From NCBI GenBank assembly GCA_033238645.1, contig BQXR01000008.1, positions 1 to 64,000 on the forward strand: a stretch of 64,000 bases of DNA, in the 5' to 3' direction. The position numbers and the translations under genes are program-made. This stretch comes from Thiomicrorhabdus sp033238645. Its GTDB lineage: Bacteria; Pseudomonadota; Gammaproteobacteria; Thiomicrospirales; Thiomicrospiraceae. Below, piece by piece: positions 42,913 to 51,186 of this stretch; position 1 is the stretch's first letter; every line of letters begins with the position of its first letter. The notes beneath the pieces were generated by a model that worked only from the letters and a program-made list of their open reading frames with translations, had not been told where the DNA came from and ran no database searches.

Positions 42913-42938
42913 AGGCCAAGAAATTCTTGGCCTTTTTT
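42913..42938 (+). terminator. Intrinsic terminator after the efflux operon
   Basis: AGGCCAAGAA pairs with TTCTTGGCCT around a very short loop and is followed by TTTTTT, 26 bp after the RND stop. Confidence 0.9.
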
Positions 42939-42991
42939 ATGGGTGCTGTTTAATTTTATGTCACTCTAAAAACCTAAAAATAAGTATTAAT

Positions 42992-43303
42992 GTGGTTAGG
43001 TTAGCAATGGATGTAGCCAATACTATTGCAATCAATACCATTAAGGTTTGTAGAGAAAAGGGCATTCCCACCAATGTGACGGTGGTTGACCGTAACAGAA
43101 TTACACAAGCTCAGTTGAGCGATACCATAGCACCACCAGTCTCTTTGAATATTAGTTTTTATATGGCGGGTTCAAGACCAGTTCAAGCAGGGGGGATAAC
43201 TTACGGATCGGTTGGCGTCAGTGGTGCGCCAGATGGCATGGATGACGAGGTTTGTGCGATGGTAGGTATTGAATCGGTTCTTGACTATTTAGAGATGCAG
43301 TAG
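42992..43303 (+). CDS. Short HbpS/GlcG-like protein, possibly degenerate
   Basis: The 103 residues resemble the haem-binding HbpS/GlcG family: an N-terminal MDVANTIAINTIKVCREKGIPTNVTVVDR and a C-terminal GGITYGSVGVSGAPDGMDDEVCAMVGIESV. Family members are usually about 130-140 residues and have a further 25-30 residues between these halves, which are missing here, so this may be an internally deleted remnant. Start is GTG 42992 or ATG 43007; neither has a good Shine-Dalgarno. The dispersed word AGCAGGGGGG (43186-43195) lies at the junction of the two halves. Confidence 0.55.
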   Translation: MVRLAMDVANTIAINTIKVCREKGIPTNVTVVDRNRITQAQLSDTIAPPVSLNISFYMAGSRPVQAGGITYGSVGVSGAPDGMDDEVCAMVGIESVLDYLEMQ

Positions 43304-43366
43304 CCTGCGATGGGCATTAATTTATTACTCATTGTCATCGTAAAGTAAATTACTTCCCCGCTTTGC

Positions 43367-43395
43367 TAGACAAGTTTTTACATAGGCAGTATAAT
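43367..43395 (+). promoter_or_regulatory. Sigma70 promoter of tRNA-Ser
   Basis: TAGACA (43367-43372), 17 bp and TATAAT (43390-43395) lie 18 bp upstream of the tRNA 5' end. Eleven of twelve hexamer positions match consensus. Confidence 0.85.
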
Positions 43396-43413
43396 TCGGC
43401 CACATTAAGAGCT

Positions 43414-43503
43414 GGAGAGCTGTCTGAGTGGCTGAAAGAGCACGCTTGGAAAGCGTGTATAGGGTCAAACCTATCGGGGGTTCGAATCCCCCGCTCTCCG
43501 CCA
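43414..43503 (+). tRNA. tRNA-Ser (GGA)
   Basis: A 90-nt class II tRNA with encoded GCCA end. Acceptor GGAGAGC/GCTCTCC, anticodon stem CACGC/GCGTG with loop TTGGAAA (anticodon GGA), long variable arm and T loop TTCGAAT. Confidence 0.96.
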
Positions 43504-43527
43504 ACTCTTTAATGTAATCACTATTAT

Positions 43528-43640
43528 GGTGACTCTATTCGTCCCCTCGCGACGCTAAGTTGGGAACTCCGCCAGGTCCGGAAGGAAGCAACGGTACCTT
43601 CTGATGCGTGCGCCGAGGTAAGGCGGGTAGAGTTGCCACC
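43528..43640 (+). ncRNA. ffs: Signal recognition particle 4.5S RNA
   Basis: The conserved SRP core is present: CCAGGTCCGGAAGGAAGCA with the GGAA tetraloop and the asymmetric internal loops, at about 43572-43595. The ends GGTGACTCTA and TAGAGTTGCCACC pair to close a long hairpin of about 113 nt. Ends are estimated from pairing. It lies 25 bp after tRNA-Ser and upstream of dnaX, a common arrangement. Confidence 0.95.
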
Positions 43641-43781
43641 ATTACTTTCTATCGTCTTTTTACTCCCCCTCTGTTTATTTAAGCTTTATCATATTTTCCT
43701 TTTGAAAAACTCCTATATTGATTATCATTTCCAGTTAAAATAAATGCACTTTTTCGCGTGTTCAATCATAAGGTTTTATTG

Positions 43782-46196
43782 ATGAGTTATACCGTTCTTG
43801 CCCGTAAGTGGCGTCCTAAAAATTTTGCAGAACTGGTTGGTCAATCTCATGTCATGCAGGCACTGTCTAATGCCTTAGATCAGAACCGTCTTCATCACGC
43901 TTACCTCTTTACAGGGACGCGTGGCGTGGGTAAAACCACGATTGCTCGGATCTTCTCAAAAGCCTTAAATTGTGAGCAGGGTATCTCATCCAAGCCATGC
44001 GGGATTTGTGATACTTGTCGCTCTATTGATGAAGGTCGATTTATTGATCTGATCGAAGTGGATGCGGCCTCTAGAACGAAAGTAGATGACACACGTGAGA
44101 TTTTAGATAATGTACAGTTTGCCCCGACGCAAGGGCGCTATAAAGTCTATCTGATAGATGAAGTGCATATGCTCTCTAAAAGTAGTTTTAATGCGCTACT
44201 CAAAACCTTAGAAGAGCCACCTGAACATGTAAAGTTCTTGCTGGCAACCACAGATCCGCATAAATTACCGATCACCGTTTTGTCCCGCTGCTTACAGTTT
44301 AATCTGATGCGTTTAACACAAGTACAGATTCAAACTCATCTTGAGTACTTAATGTCTGAAGAGGGTTTCCCTTTTGATAGTAGTGCACTTGCACTGATTG
44401 CTAAGGGAGCGGATGGCTCTGCACGTGATGCACTGAGTTTGTTAGATCAGGCAATTGCTTACGGTGCAGGTGAAATTCGCTTTGAAGCAGTACAAACAAT
44501 GTTGGGCTTAGTCGATCAGCAGTTTGGTATCGCTATCTTGAGTGCGCTTGCGGGTAATGAGCCGAATCAAGTTAAAGAGGTTATCCTGCAATTGGCAACC
44601 ATGGGGGTGGATTACCAAGCACTATTGGTTCAGTTGGTCGAATCTTTACATGGACTCTCTTACTACCAAGTATTTGGTGAGAGTAGTTCTTCAACGGGGT
44701 TGCCCGAAGATGTTTTAGTTCTACTTGCCTCACAAATTTCACCAGAACGCGTACAGTTACTCTACCAAATTGCTCTATTGGCTAAACAAGACCTCCAGTT
44801 AGCCCCAGATATTCGTATTGGTTTCGAGATGACTCTAATTCGTATGTTGGCTTTCCAGCCCGCGATGGCAACAGATATTCAGCAGGGGGGGGGGCAATCG
44901 GTTGAACAAGTTAAACCATCAGTACAGAAGGCGGTTAAAAGTGAACTTACTGCTCCACAGGATGCTTTAGCGGGCCTTGCTTCGGCACGCTCACTTGTGG
45001 GCAAAAAACTAGCAGTTGTAGAATCTAATCCTGTTGAAGTAGTTACACAACCTGTTGCTGAGCCTGTTGTTGAAGAATTACCTATAAGTCAGGCAGTACA
45101 GCCTAGTTCTACGCCGTCTCAAGTGCCATCTTATCAACCGTCAGTTCAAGAGCAGCCAGTGATGGAACAGGCTTCTATGGAGAACCAAGCCTTTGCACAG
45201 CAGGTGAATAGTGGCATGGCGCCTACAGGGTTTTCAGAAGCGCCACCCATGCCGGAGGTGCCGCCTTATATGGATGAGTCTCAGGGGGCTTCTTCTGCCG
45301 ATCTATCCATGCCGCCATGGGATATGCCGGAGCAGACAGCTCAACCTTCAATGGCACCTGTCGGTCAGCAGCCAAATAGTCAACCCGTGCCAAAGATATC
45401 CTCTTCGGATCACTTAGCACAGATTAAGGCGAGGTTAAAACAACCGCTGGGAAAGCTTAGTGGGGCTTCACCTGCTAGTCAGTCAGTGCAGCAGAATAGC
45501 CTAACGCCTTCAAGTCCAGCTTCAACGCCTGCTGATTCAGGTAAGCCTGTTGATAGCGCTGCGTCAATGAATAGGTTTGAACAGCAGATGCAGAAAATGG
45601 CAACCGAAACACCTGTTGAAACGCACAGTGTTACCACTGAGTCTACTGAGCTATCTATTCAGCCTTCAGAGCCATGGGCTACTTCAGCAGGTTTAGCAGA
45701 GCAAGGCGATACCGTTGCAATTACTACATCGGAGCAATCAGCACCAGCCTTAAACGCAGCTGCGGACAGCGCGAGTCTTACAATTGAAGCAGGCCTGCCA
45801 AGCTTTGAGCAAGGTGAAGGGCTTATTGAAAAGTGGATTAAGATTATCGCTGAACTGCCTTTAAAAGGCATGGCGACAGATGTCGCTCGTAACTCTGCTC
45901 TATTAGAGCTAACAGAAGACAGAATGGTACTCAGTGTTGACCCTCAACAGGACTATTCAAGGCAAGAACAGGTATTTGAGCAGGTTAAAGAGGCTGTTCA
46001 ACGGCGATTTGGACGTAAATTTCAGGTTGCATTTACTGCGAGTGATGAGCACTTTACCCCTGTTAAATATGAGAAGCAGATGGCTGAGTATCAACAGGCA
46101 CAAGCAATTATCTCTATTCAAGAGGATACAGGTGTGATCGCTTTAAGTGAACAGTTGGGCTTAGAAGTGATTGCTAAGAGTATTAAACCAATTTAA
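43782..46196 (+). CDS. dnaX: DNA polymerase III subunits tau (and probably gamma)
   Basis: DnaX is the clamp-loader ATPase; full-length tau also binds polymerase and helicase. Start ATG 43782 (MSYTVLARKW) follows AAGG; the GTG at 43758 adds eight unconserved residues. Tau is 804 residues, longer than E. coli (643). Walker A GTRGVGKT lies at 45-52, zinc Cys at 64, 73, 76, 79, and domain III ends near residue 365. Exactly there a run of ten G (44885-44894) encodes the end of QQGGGQ. A -1 shift or one extra base gives GCA-ATC-GGT-TGA, ending a product of about 374 residues. The following 260-residue linker is rich in Pro, Ser and Gln; the tau C-terminal domain follows. Confidence 0.96.
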   Translation: MSYTVLARKWRPKNFAELVGQSHVMQALSNALDQNRLHHAYLFTGTRGVGKTTIARIFSKALNCEQGISSKPCGICDTCRSIDEGRFIDLIEVDAASRTKVDDTREILDNVQFAPTQGRYKVYLIDEVHMLSKSSFNALLKTLEEPPEHVKFLLATTDPHKLPITVLSRCLQFNLMRLTQVQIQTHLEYLMSEEGFPFDSSALALIAKGADGSARDALSLLDQAIAYGAGEIRFEAVQTMLGLVDQQFGIAILSALAGNEPNQVKEVILQLATMGVDYQALLVQLVESLHGLSYYQVFGESSSSTGLPEDVLVLLASQISPERVQLLYQIALLAKQDLQLAPDIRIGFEMTLIRMLAFQPAMATDIQQGGGQSVEQVKPSVQKAVKSELTAPQDALAGLASARSLVGKKLAVVESNPVEVVTQPVAEPVVEELPISQAVQPSSTPSQVPSYQPSVQEQPVMEQASMENQAFAQQVNSGMAPTGFSEAPPMPEVPPYMDESQGASSADLSMPPWDMPEQTAQPSMAPVGQQPNSQPVPKISSSDHLAQIKARLKQPLGKLSGASPASQSVQQNSLTPSSPASTPADSGKPVDSAASMNRFEQQMQKMATETPVETHSVTTESTELSIQPSEPWATSAGLAEQGDTVAITTSEQSAPALNAAADSASLTIEAGLPSFEQGEGLIEKWIKIIAELPLKGMATDVARNSALLELTEDRMVLSVDPQQDYSRQEQVFEQVKEAVQRRFGRKFQVAFTASDEHFTPVKYEKQMAEYQQAQAIISIQEDTGVIALSEQLGLEVIAKSIKPI

Positions 46197-46290
46197 ACAG
46201 ATACCATTATGAGTGATTGAATAAAATCATTGGTAAATAAATATTAAACAACGTTATGAACGTTATCAGATAAAAGAGAAAGGAAGCATT

Positions 46291-46620
46291 ATGTTTAGTG
46301 GAAAAGGTGGTTTAGGCAACTTAATGAAGCAAGCTCAAGATATGCAGAAAAACATGCAGGCTGCGCAGGATGAGATCGCTCAGATGGAAGTAACGGGTGA
46401 ATCTGGCGGCGGTATGGTTAAGGTTGTGATGACGGGTAAGCATGAGTTGGTTAAAGTGACTATTGATGACAGTCTGATGGATGATAAAGAGATGCTTGAA
46501 GACTTATTCGCTGCGGCGGTTAACAGTGCAGCGCGCAATGTTGATGATATCTCTAAAGATAAAATGGGTGGTTTGACCAATGGAATGGATCTACCTCCTG
46601 GCATGAAGATGCCTTTTTAA
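46291..46620 (+). CDS. ybaB: YbaB/EbfC nucleoid-associated protein
   Basis: A 109-residue DNA-binding protein, the same length as E. coli YbaB. Features: GGLGNLMKQAQDMQKNMQAAQDEIAQ at the start (helical), VTGESGGGMVKVVMTGKHELVKV and the C-terminal GLTNGMDLPPGMKMPF. AAGGAAG precedes the ATG. It lies between dnaX and recR, the conserved order. Confidence 0.97.
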   Translation: MFSGKGGLGNLMKQAQDMQKNMQAAQDEIAQMEVTGESGGGMVKVVMTGKHELVKVTIDDSLMDDKEMLEDLFAAAVNSAARNVDDISKDKMGGLTNGMDLPPGMKMPF

Positions 46621-46654
46621 TTAAGCCTTAGAGATGGGTTAAGAGACTGAATTT

Positions 46655-47254
46655 GTGAAAAGTCCATTAATTGACGAGTTGATTGAAGCTTTTAGAATCC
46701 TGCCAGGGGTTGGGCCTAAGTCTGCCCAGCGTATGGCATATTATCTTTTAGAGCGTAATAAAAAGGGGGGTGCGACACTCTCTCAAGTACTGGGCAGAGC
46801 GGTTGAAGAGGTTGGGCATTGTGATAAGTGTCGAACACTAACCGAGGAAGCCACATGCGGAATCTGCTTATCAACAAGTCGTAATGTGACAGAGCTTTGT
46901 ATTGTTGAAAGTCCTGCGGATGTTTCGGTGATAGAGCAGTCAGGGATCTTTAGTGGCAAGTACTTTGTTTTGATGGGGCATTTATCGCCTATTGATGGTA
47001 TAGGGCCGAAGGAGCTGGATTTGGATAAGTTGGCTTTGCGATTAGCTGAAGAGACGATTGAAGAGTTGATTCTAGCCACTAACCCAACGGTTGAAGGTGA
47101 GGCGACAGCCCACTATATCCAGCAGATGGCAAAAGCTCAGGACATTCGTGTTTCAAGATTGGCACAAGGGATTCCTATGGGTGGTGAGCTTGAGTATTTG
47201 GATAGTGGCACACTATCACAAGCATTCTTGGCAAGAAACCTTATGGATTCTTAG
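46655..47254 (+). CDS. recR: Recombination protein RecR
   Basis: RecR acts with RecF and RecO to load RecA on gapped DNA. The 199 residues (E. coli 201) start at GTG 46655. Helix-hairpin-helix LPGVGPKSAQRMAYYLL, zinc site CDKCRTLTEEATCGIC and the Toprim domain (LCIVESPADVSVIEQSGIF, EELILATNPTVEGEATAHYI) are present, ending in TLSQAFLAR. Confidence 0.97.
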   Translation: MKSPLIDELIEAFRILPGVGPKSAQRMAYYLLERNKKGGATLSQVLGRAVEEVGHCDKCRTLTEEATCGICLSTSRNVTELCIVESPADVSVIEQSGIFSGKYFVLMGHLSPIDGIGPKELDLDKLALRLAEETIEELILATNPTVEGEATAHYIQQMAKAQDIRVSRLAQGIPMGGELEYLDSGTLSQAFLARNLMDS

Positions 47255-47280
47255 CTATTTTGAATCACTTTCATTTAGTC

Positions 47281-47312
47281 ATAAAAAACCCACATTTGAG
47301 TGGGTTTTTTAT
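47281..47312. terminator. Bidirectional terminator between recR and argF
   Basis: ATAAAAAACCCAC pairs with GTGGGTTTTTTAT around ATTTGA, with A- and T-runs on both sides, serving the two convergent genes. Confidence 0.93.
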
Positions 47313-47325
47313 GCTTTAAAAACTA

Positions 47326-47336
47326 AGCAGGGGGGG
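47326..47336 (+). repeat. Dispersed word AGCAGGGGGGG after argF
   Basis: AGCA plus seven G, 6 bp from the minus-strand argF stop (47342) and 14 bp from the terminator. The argF transcript carries CCCCCCCTGCTTAG, and CTAAG at the argF end can pair with CTTAG. Confidence 0.7.
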
Positions 47337-47341
47337 TAAGC

Positions 47342-48250
47342 CTATACCTTAGACATTAAGAACTCTAAAAGGGCCTTTTGAGCATGTAGTCTGTTCTCTG
47401 CTTCATCCCAAACCACACTGTCTTTAGCATCAATGACATCAGCAGTCACCTCTTCACCACGGTGAGCAGGTAGGCAGTGCATAAACAGCGCTTCCGGATC
47501 CGCTTTGTGCATGACTGCTTTATTCACTTGGTAGTCTGCAAATGCCTTCTCACGTAACTTTTGCTCCACTTCTTGTCCCATACTTGCCCAAACATCCGTG
47601 ACAATTAGGTGTGAGTTTTCAGAAGCATCTAGTGTATTACGCACGATCTCAACGCGATCACTGAACTTATTGACCAGTTCCATATTTGGATCATAGCCTT
47701 CTGGGCAAGCGATACGTAGATTAAAATCATACTGAGCAGCAGCATTAATATATGAGTGACACATATTGTTTCCATCACCGACCCAAGTAACCGTTTTGCC
47801 TTTGATGCTACCACGGTGCTCTTGGAAGGTTTGCATGTCTGCAAGCAACTGGCATGGGTGAAAGTCATCTGTTAGCGCATTGATAACGGGAACTGATGAA
47901 TGCTTAGCAAAGTTTTCAACAATATCATGACCAAAAGTACGGATCATAATGCCGTCTACCATGCTTGAGATAACACGAGCACTGTCTTCGATAGGCTCAC
48001 CACGACCCAGCTGAGTATCACGTGAAGATAGAAAAAGTGCGTGCCCCCCTAGTTGAGTCATACCTGCTTCAAAAGAGATGCGCGTTCGCGTAGAAGATTT
48101 TTCAAAAATCATCGCTAATGTTTGATTCTGTAGCGGCTCAAAAATCTCGCCCGCATGCTGCATCTCTTTTAACTCGATGCTGCGAAGCATAATTTGATTC
48201 AATTCTGCTGGCGTTAAGTCTTGTAGGGTTAAAAAATGTCTAACAGTCAT
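47342..48250 (-). CDS. argF: Ornithine carbamoyltransferase
   Basis: ArgF joins carbamoyl phosphate and ornithine to citrulline in arginine synthesis. The 302 residues are shorter than the E. coli enzyme (334) but normal for the wider family. Motifs: EKSSTRTRISFEAGM (carbamoyl phosphate site), LSSRDTQLGRGEPIEDSARV, NALTDDFHPCQLLADMQT, TWVGDGNNMCHS and FMHCLPAHRGEEV. argD lies 61 bp upstream on the same strand. Confidence 0.97.
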   Translation of the reverse strand: MTVRHFLTLQDLTPAELNQIMLRSIELKEMQHAGEIFEPLQNQTLAMIFEKSSTRTRISFEAGMTQLGGHALFLSSRDTQLGRGEPIEDSARVISSMVDGIMIRTFGHDIVENFAKHSSVPVINALTDDFHPCQLLADMQTFQEHRGSIKGKTVTWVGDGNNMCHSYINAAAQYDFNLRIACPEGYDPNMELVNKFSDRVEIVRNTLDASENSHLIVTDVWASMGQEVEQKLREKAFADYQVNKAVMHKADPEALFMHCLPAHRGEEVTADVIDAKDSVVWDEAENRLHAQKALLEFLMSKV

Positions 48251-48311
48251 AGTGATCGTCTTCTGTTTTTTCTAACTCCTCTCTTTATTGAAAAGGGAGG
48301 GTTAGGGGTTA

Positions 48312-49481
48312 TTAGTTTAAGAAATCTTTAATGATTTGAGTCAACTGGCTAACAAGTTGTTCGGTCTGCTCTGAACTCATAACAAAGGTCGGTAGTAGGC
48401 GGACAGTGTCACCACGAGTAACATTGATTAGCAGCCCTTGTTGTAAGGCGATACTAACTAGCTCTGTACAAGGACGATCCAGTTGAATACCGATCATATA
48501 TCCCTTGCCACGAATATCGACCACGCCAGCCTGATTGGTTAGGGTGCTCTTAAATTCATTGAGCAGTTTGTCACCTTTAACCGCGACCGAAGTAATATAG
48601 TTATTCGCTTCTAAAGTATTTATCACTGCTAGTCCAGCAGCACAAGCTAGTGGATTACCACCAAATGTTGTTCCGTGGTTACCAGGTACAAGTACTTCAG
48701 ACGCTTTTCCTTTGGTAATACAAGCGCCAATTGGCATGCCGTTACCTAGGGCTTTAGCAACCGTTAACACGTCTGGTGTGAGTGACTCATGCTGAAAGGC
48801 AAACCACTTACCAGTTCGGCCAATACCTGTCTGAATCTCATCTAGCATGAGTAGCCAGTTATTGGTATCGCAGATCGCTCTTAAAGCATCTAGGTAACCA
48901 GCCTGTGGAATGTGCACGCCCCCTTCACCTTGTACGGGTTCCACTAGGATAGCGACAATATTGCCATTATCACTATGTGCTTTAACGGCTTCAATATTGT
49001 TAAAAGGCACGCGGATAAAGCCTTCAACTAAAGGGGTGAACCCTTCATGTACTTTCTCGTTACCGGTTGCAGATAGCGTTGCCATGGTACGACCGTGAAA
49101 ACTGTTATCCATTACAATCACAGCAGGGTTGCTGATGTTCTGCTGGTTACCGTATTTCTTGGCAATCTTTAACGCAGTCTCATTGGCTTCTGCCCCTGAG
49201 TTACAGAAAAACACACGATCCATATCTGCAAGATCAATTAGTTTATCAGCCAGTTGCTGCTGGTTTTCTATCTGATATAGATTTGATGTGTGCAGTAATT
49301 TTTTACTTTGCTTACAGATTGCATCAGAGATCGCAGGGTGTGCGTGCCCTAAGCTACAAACAGCAATACCGCTCAAAGCATCTAGGTAATCTTTACCGTT
49401 GGTATCTTGCAGAATAGCACCGCTACCTTTTTCAAAGGTAACGGGTAGCCGTGCATAGGTGTTCATAATATGGGATGACAT
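48312..49481 (-). CDS. argD: Acetylornithine aminotransferase
   Basis: ArgD is a PLP enzyme forming N-acetylornithine. Start ATG 49481 (MSSHIMNTYARLPV) follows a GAGGA, giving 389 residues; the 28 codons upstream are not conserved. Motifs: GKDYLDALSGIAVCSLGHAHP, CNSGAEANETALKIAKKYG, SFHGRTMATLSATGNEK, EPVQGEGGV, LMLDEIQTGIGRTGKWFAFQH and the PLP lysine in VAKALGNGMPIGA, TTFGGNPLACAAGL. Probably co-transcribed with argF. Confidence 0.96.
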   Translation of the reverse strand: MSSHIMNTYARLPVTFEKGSGAILQDTNGKDYLDALSGIAVCSLGHAHPAISDAICKQSKKLLHTSNLYQIENQQQLADKLIDLADMDRVFFCNSGAEANETALKIAKKYGNQQNISNPAVIVMDNSFHGRTMATLSATGNEKVHEGFTPLVEGFIRVPFNNIEAVKAHSDNGNIVAILVEPVQGEGGVHIPQAGYLDALRAICDTNNWLLMLDEIQTGIGRTGKWFAFQHESLTPDVLTVAKALGNGMPIGACITKGKASEVLVPGNHGTTFGGNPLACAAGLAVINTLEANNYITSVAVKGDKLLNEFKSTLTNQAGVVDIRGKGYMIGIQLDRPCTELVSIALQQGLLINVTRGDTVRLLPTFVMSSEQTEQLVSQLTQIIKDFLN

Positions 49482-49875
49482 CTGTTTTGTCCTCACCGCA
49501 GGGCGGTGTAAAGTTGCGTGTAAATATGAAGTCTTTAAAAACAAAAAAAGCAACCTATAGATCAATGTCTCTCAATTGGGCATTTTTAAAACGAGTCTAT
49601 CAATGGAAGGCTGAATGACTAAGCTTAAAAATACTACCTGAGTGACACTGGCTATTTACGGTTGCTTTCTTGAATTAAAAATCCAAAGAAGTGATTTTAG
49701 CTAAACAACTGAAAATATCAAGTATATTTCCATTACTAAGCAGCTATTTAGGTGATTTCATTGACAAATATCATCTTAGTTTAGCTAAAAGGCCATGAAT
49801 CTTTAGGTATCGAGAGGTGGTTTAGGATAGAATATCGGGCTTAATATTATTGAATAGATTTTGTGGAGTGTTTTA
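49482..49875. other. Divergent promoter region between argD and ilvE, no gene seen
   Basis: About 390 bp that must hold the outward promoters of both genes. A TTGACA lies near 49761-49766 (plus strand) but without a good -10 box, and a TAGAAT lies at 49828-49833 without a good -35. I do not see a convincing ArgR box or a leader peptide. Confidence 0.45.
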
Positions 49876-50802
49876 ATGCAAACGATGGCAGATAGAGATG
49901 GTGTAATCTGGTTAGATGGTGAGATGGTTCCTTGGCGTGAAGCTAAAGTACACGTTTTAACACATACATTGCACTATGGTATGGGTGTCTTTGAAGGTGT
50001 GCGAGCTTATGATGCTGAGCAGGGTACTTCAATCTTCCGTTTAGATGCCCATACAGATCGTTTGATTAACTCTGGCAAAATCTGCAACATGAAGATTCCT
50101 TATGATAAGGAAACGCTAAATGAAGCACAGCGTGCTGCGGTTCGTGAAAACAATCTGAAGTCAGCTTATATTCGCCCAATGGCCTTTTATGGATCAGAAG
50201 GTATGGGAATCCGTGCGGATAACCTTAAAGTACACGTAATGATTGCAGCTTGGGAGTGGGGTGCTTACATGGGTGAAGAGAATTTGACTTGTGGTATTAA
50301 GATAGCCACTTCATCTTATACGCGTCACCATGTAAATGTCACTATGACTAAAGCAAAGTCTAACGGCTCTTATATGAACTCAATGCTTGCTCTGCAAGAA
50401 GCGATCAATCACGGTTGTGATGAGGCGCTATTGTTAGATGTAGATGGTTATGTTGCAGAAGGATCTGGTGAGAACTTCTTTATGATTAAGGACGGTATTC
50501 TATATACGCCTGAGCTGACTTGCTGTTTAGATGGTATTACGCGTAAAACCATTATGAAAATGGCGAAAGAGTTTGGTATTGAAGTCGTAGAGAAGCGTAT
50601 CACGCGTGATGAAGTGTATATCGCCGACGAAGCTTTCTTTACGGGAACCGCGGCAGAAGTGACGCCTATTCGTGAGTTGGATAACCGTCCAATCGGTATC
50701 GGATCGCGTGGTCCAATTACAGAGAAATTACAGGCAAAGTATTTTGATATTGTTCATGGTCGTTCAGCTGAACATTTAGACTGGTTAACAACAGTTGCAT
50801 AA
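49876..50802 (+). CDS. ilvE: Branched-chain amino acid aminotransferase
   Basis: IlvE makes leucine, isoleucine and valine from their keto acids using PLP. Start ATG 49876 follows GTGGAG by about 8 bp, giving 308 residues (E. coli 309). Motifs: IWLDGEMVPWREAKVHVLTHTLHYGMGVFEGVRAY in part, RLDAHTDRLINSGKI, VTMTKAKSNGSYMNSML with the PLP lysine, EALLLDVDGYVAEGSGENFF and EAFFTGTAAEVTPI. A CHCC zinc-finger gene follows after 15 bp. Confidence 0.97.
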   Translation: MQTMADRDGVIWLDGEMVPWREAKVHVLTHTLHYGMGVFEGVRAYDAEQGTSIFRLDAHTDRLINSGKICNMKIPYDKETLNEAQRAAVRENNLKSAYIRPMAFYGSEGMGIRADNLKVHVMIAAWEWGAYMGEENLTCGIKIATSSYTRHHVNVTMTKAKSNGSYMNSMLALQEAINHGCDEALLLDVDGYVAEGSGENFFMIKDGILYTPELTCCLDGITRKTIMKMAKEFGIEVVEKRITRDEVYIADEAFFTGTAAEVTPIRELDNRPIGIGSRGPITEKLQAKYFDIVHGRSAEHLDWLTTVA

Positions 50803-50817
50803 TTAAGGGGATTTACG

Positions 50818-51027
50818 ATGGGTGAAAATTCAACCAATTCAAAAAAGCGTTATGAAGTAACTTATGCGGATCTTCCTCTGCAGTGTCCAACACCAGATAT
50901 GAGTAAGTGGAATTCGCATCCTATTATTTCCCTAGCAATCGAAGAGACGGGGATCGCTAAGTGTAAATATTGCGGTGCGGAGTATGTCTTAATTGATTGG
51001 GATGCTAACCACGCTGCGGGACATTAA
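50818..51027 (+). CDS. CHCC zinc-finger protein
   Basis: A 69-residue protein of the zinc-finger CHCC family (PF10276), related to the NDUFS6 subunit of mitochondrial complex I. The four ligands are visible: Cys23 (LQCPTPD), His34 (NSHPIISL), Cys49 and Cys52 (KCKYCGAEYVL). Free-standing bacterial versions have no settled function. It starts 15 bp after ilvE, an association seen in other gammaproteobacteria. Confidence 0.92.
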   Translation: MGENSTNSKKRYEVTYADLPLQCPTPDMSKWNSHPIISLAIEETGIAKCKYCGAEYVLIDWDANHAAGH

Positions 51028-51058
51028 ACTCTAGCGGTTAAGTAGGGCGGGAATCATA

Positions 51059-51069
51059 CCCCCCCTGTT
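51059..51069 (-). repeat. Dispersed word AACAGGGGGGG after the CHCC gene
   Basis: Seven C (51059-51065) followed by TGTT, in CATACCCCCCCTGTTCA, 31 bp after the stop and about 30 bp before the terminator. The C-run is on the transcript strand. Confidence 0.65.
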
Positions 51070-51097
51070 CAAAATCGTGATGCTGATTTTAAGCATA

Positions 51098-51127
51098 TAA
51101 AAAAGCCACTAAAAAGTGGCTTTTTTA
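51098..51127. terminator. Bidirectional terminator between the CHCC gene and the acyltransferase
   Basis: AAAAAAGCCACT pairs with AGTGGCTTTTTT around AAAA. It serves the two convergent genes. Confidence 0.92.
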
Positions 51128-51186
51128 TTGTCTATTGAAAAGAGTTGTCAATGAAGGCTTTAAAGGGTTGTTCTGAGTATGGATCT

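Noticed and set aside
45003..45010. AAAAAA in dnaX as the classical frameshift site
   Set aside because: The context is GGC AAA AAA CTA, not A AAA AAG. A -1 shift would stop soon after, so it remains a weaker alternative to the G10 run.
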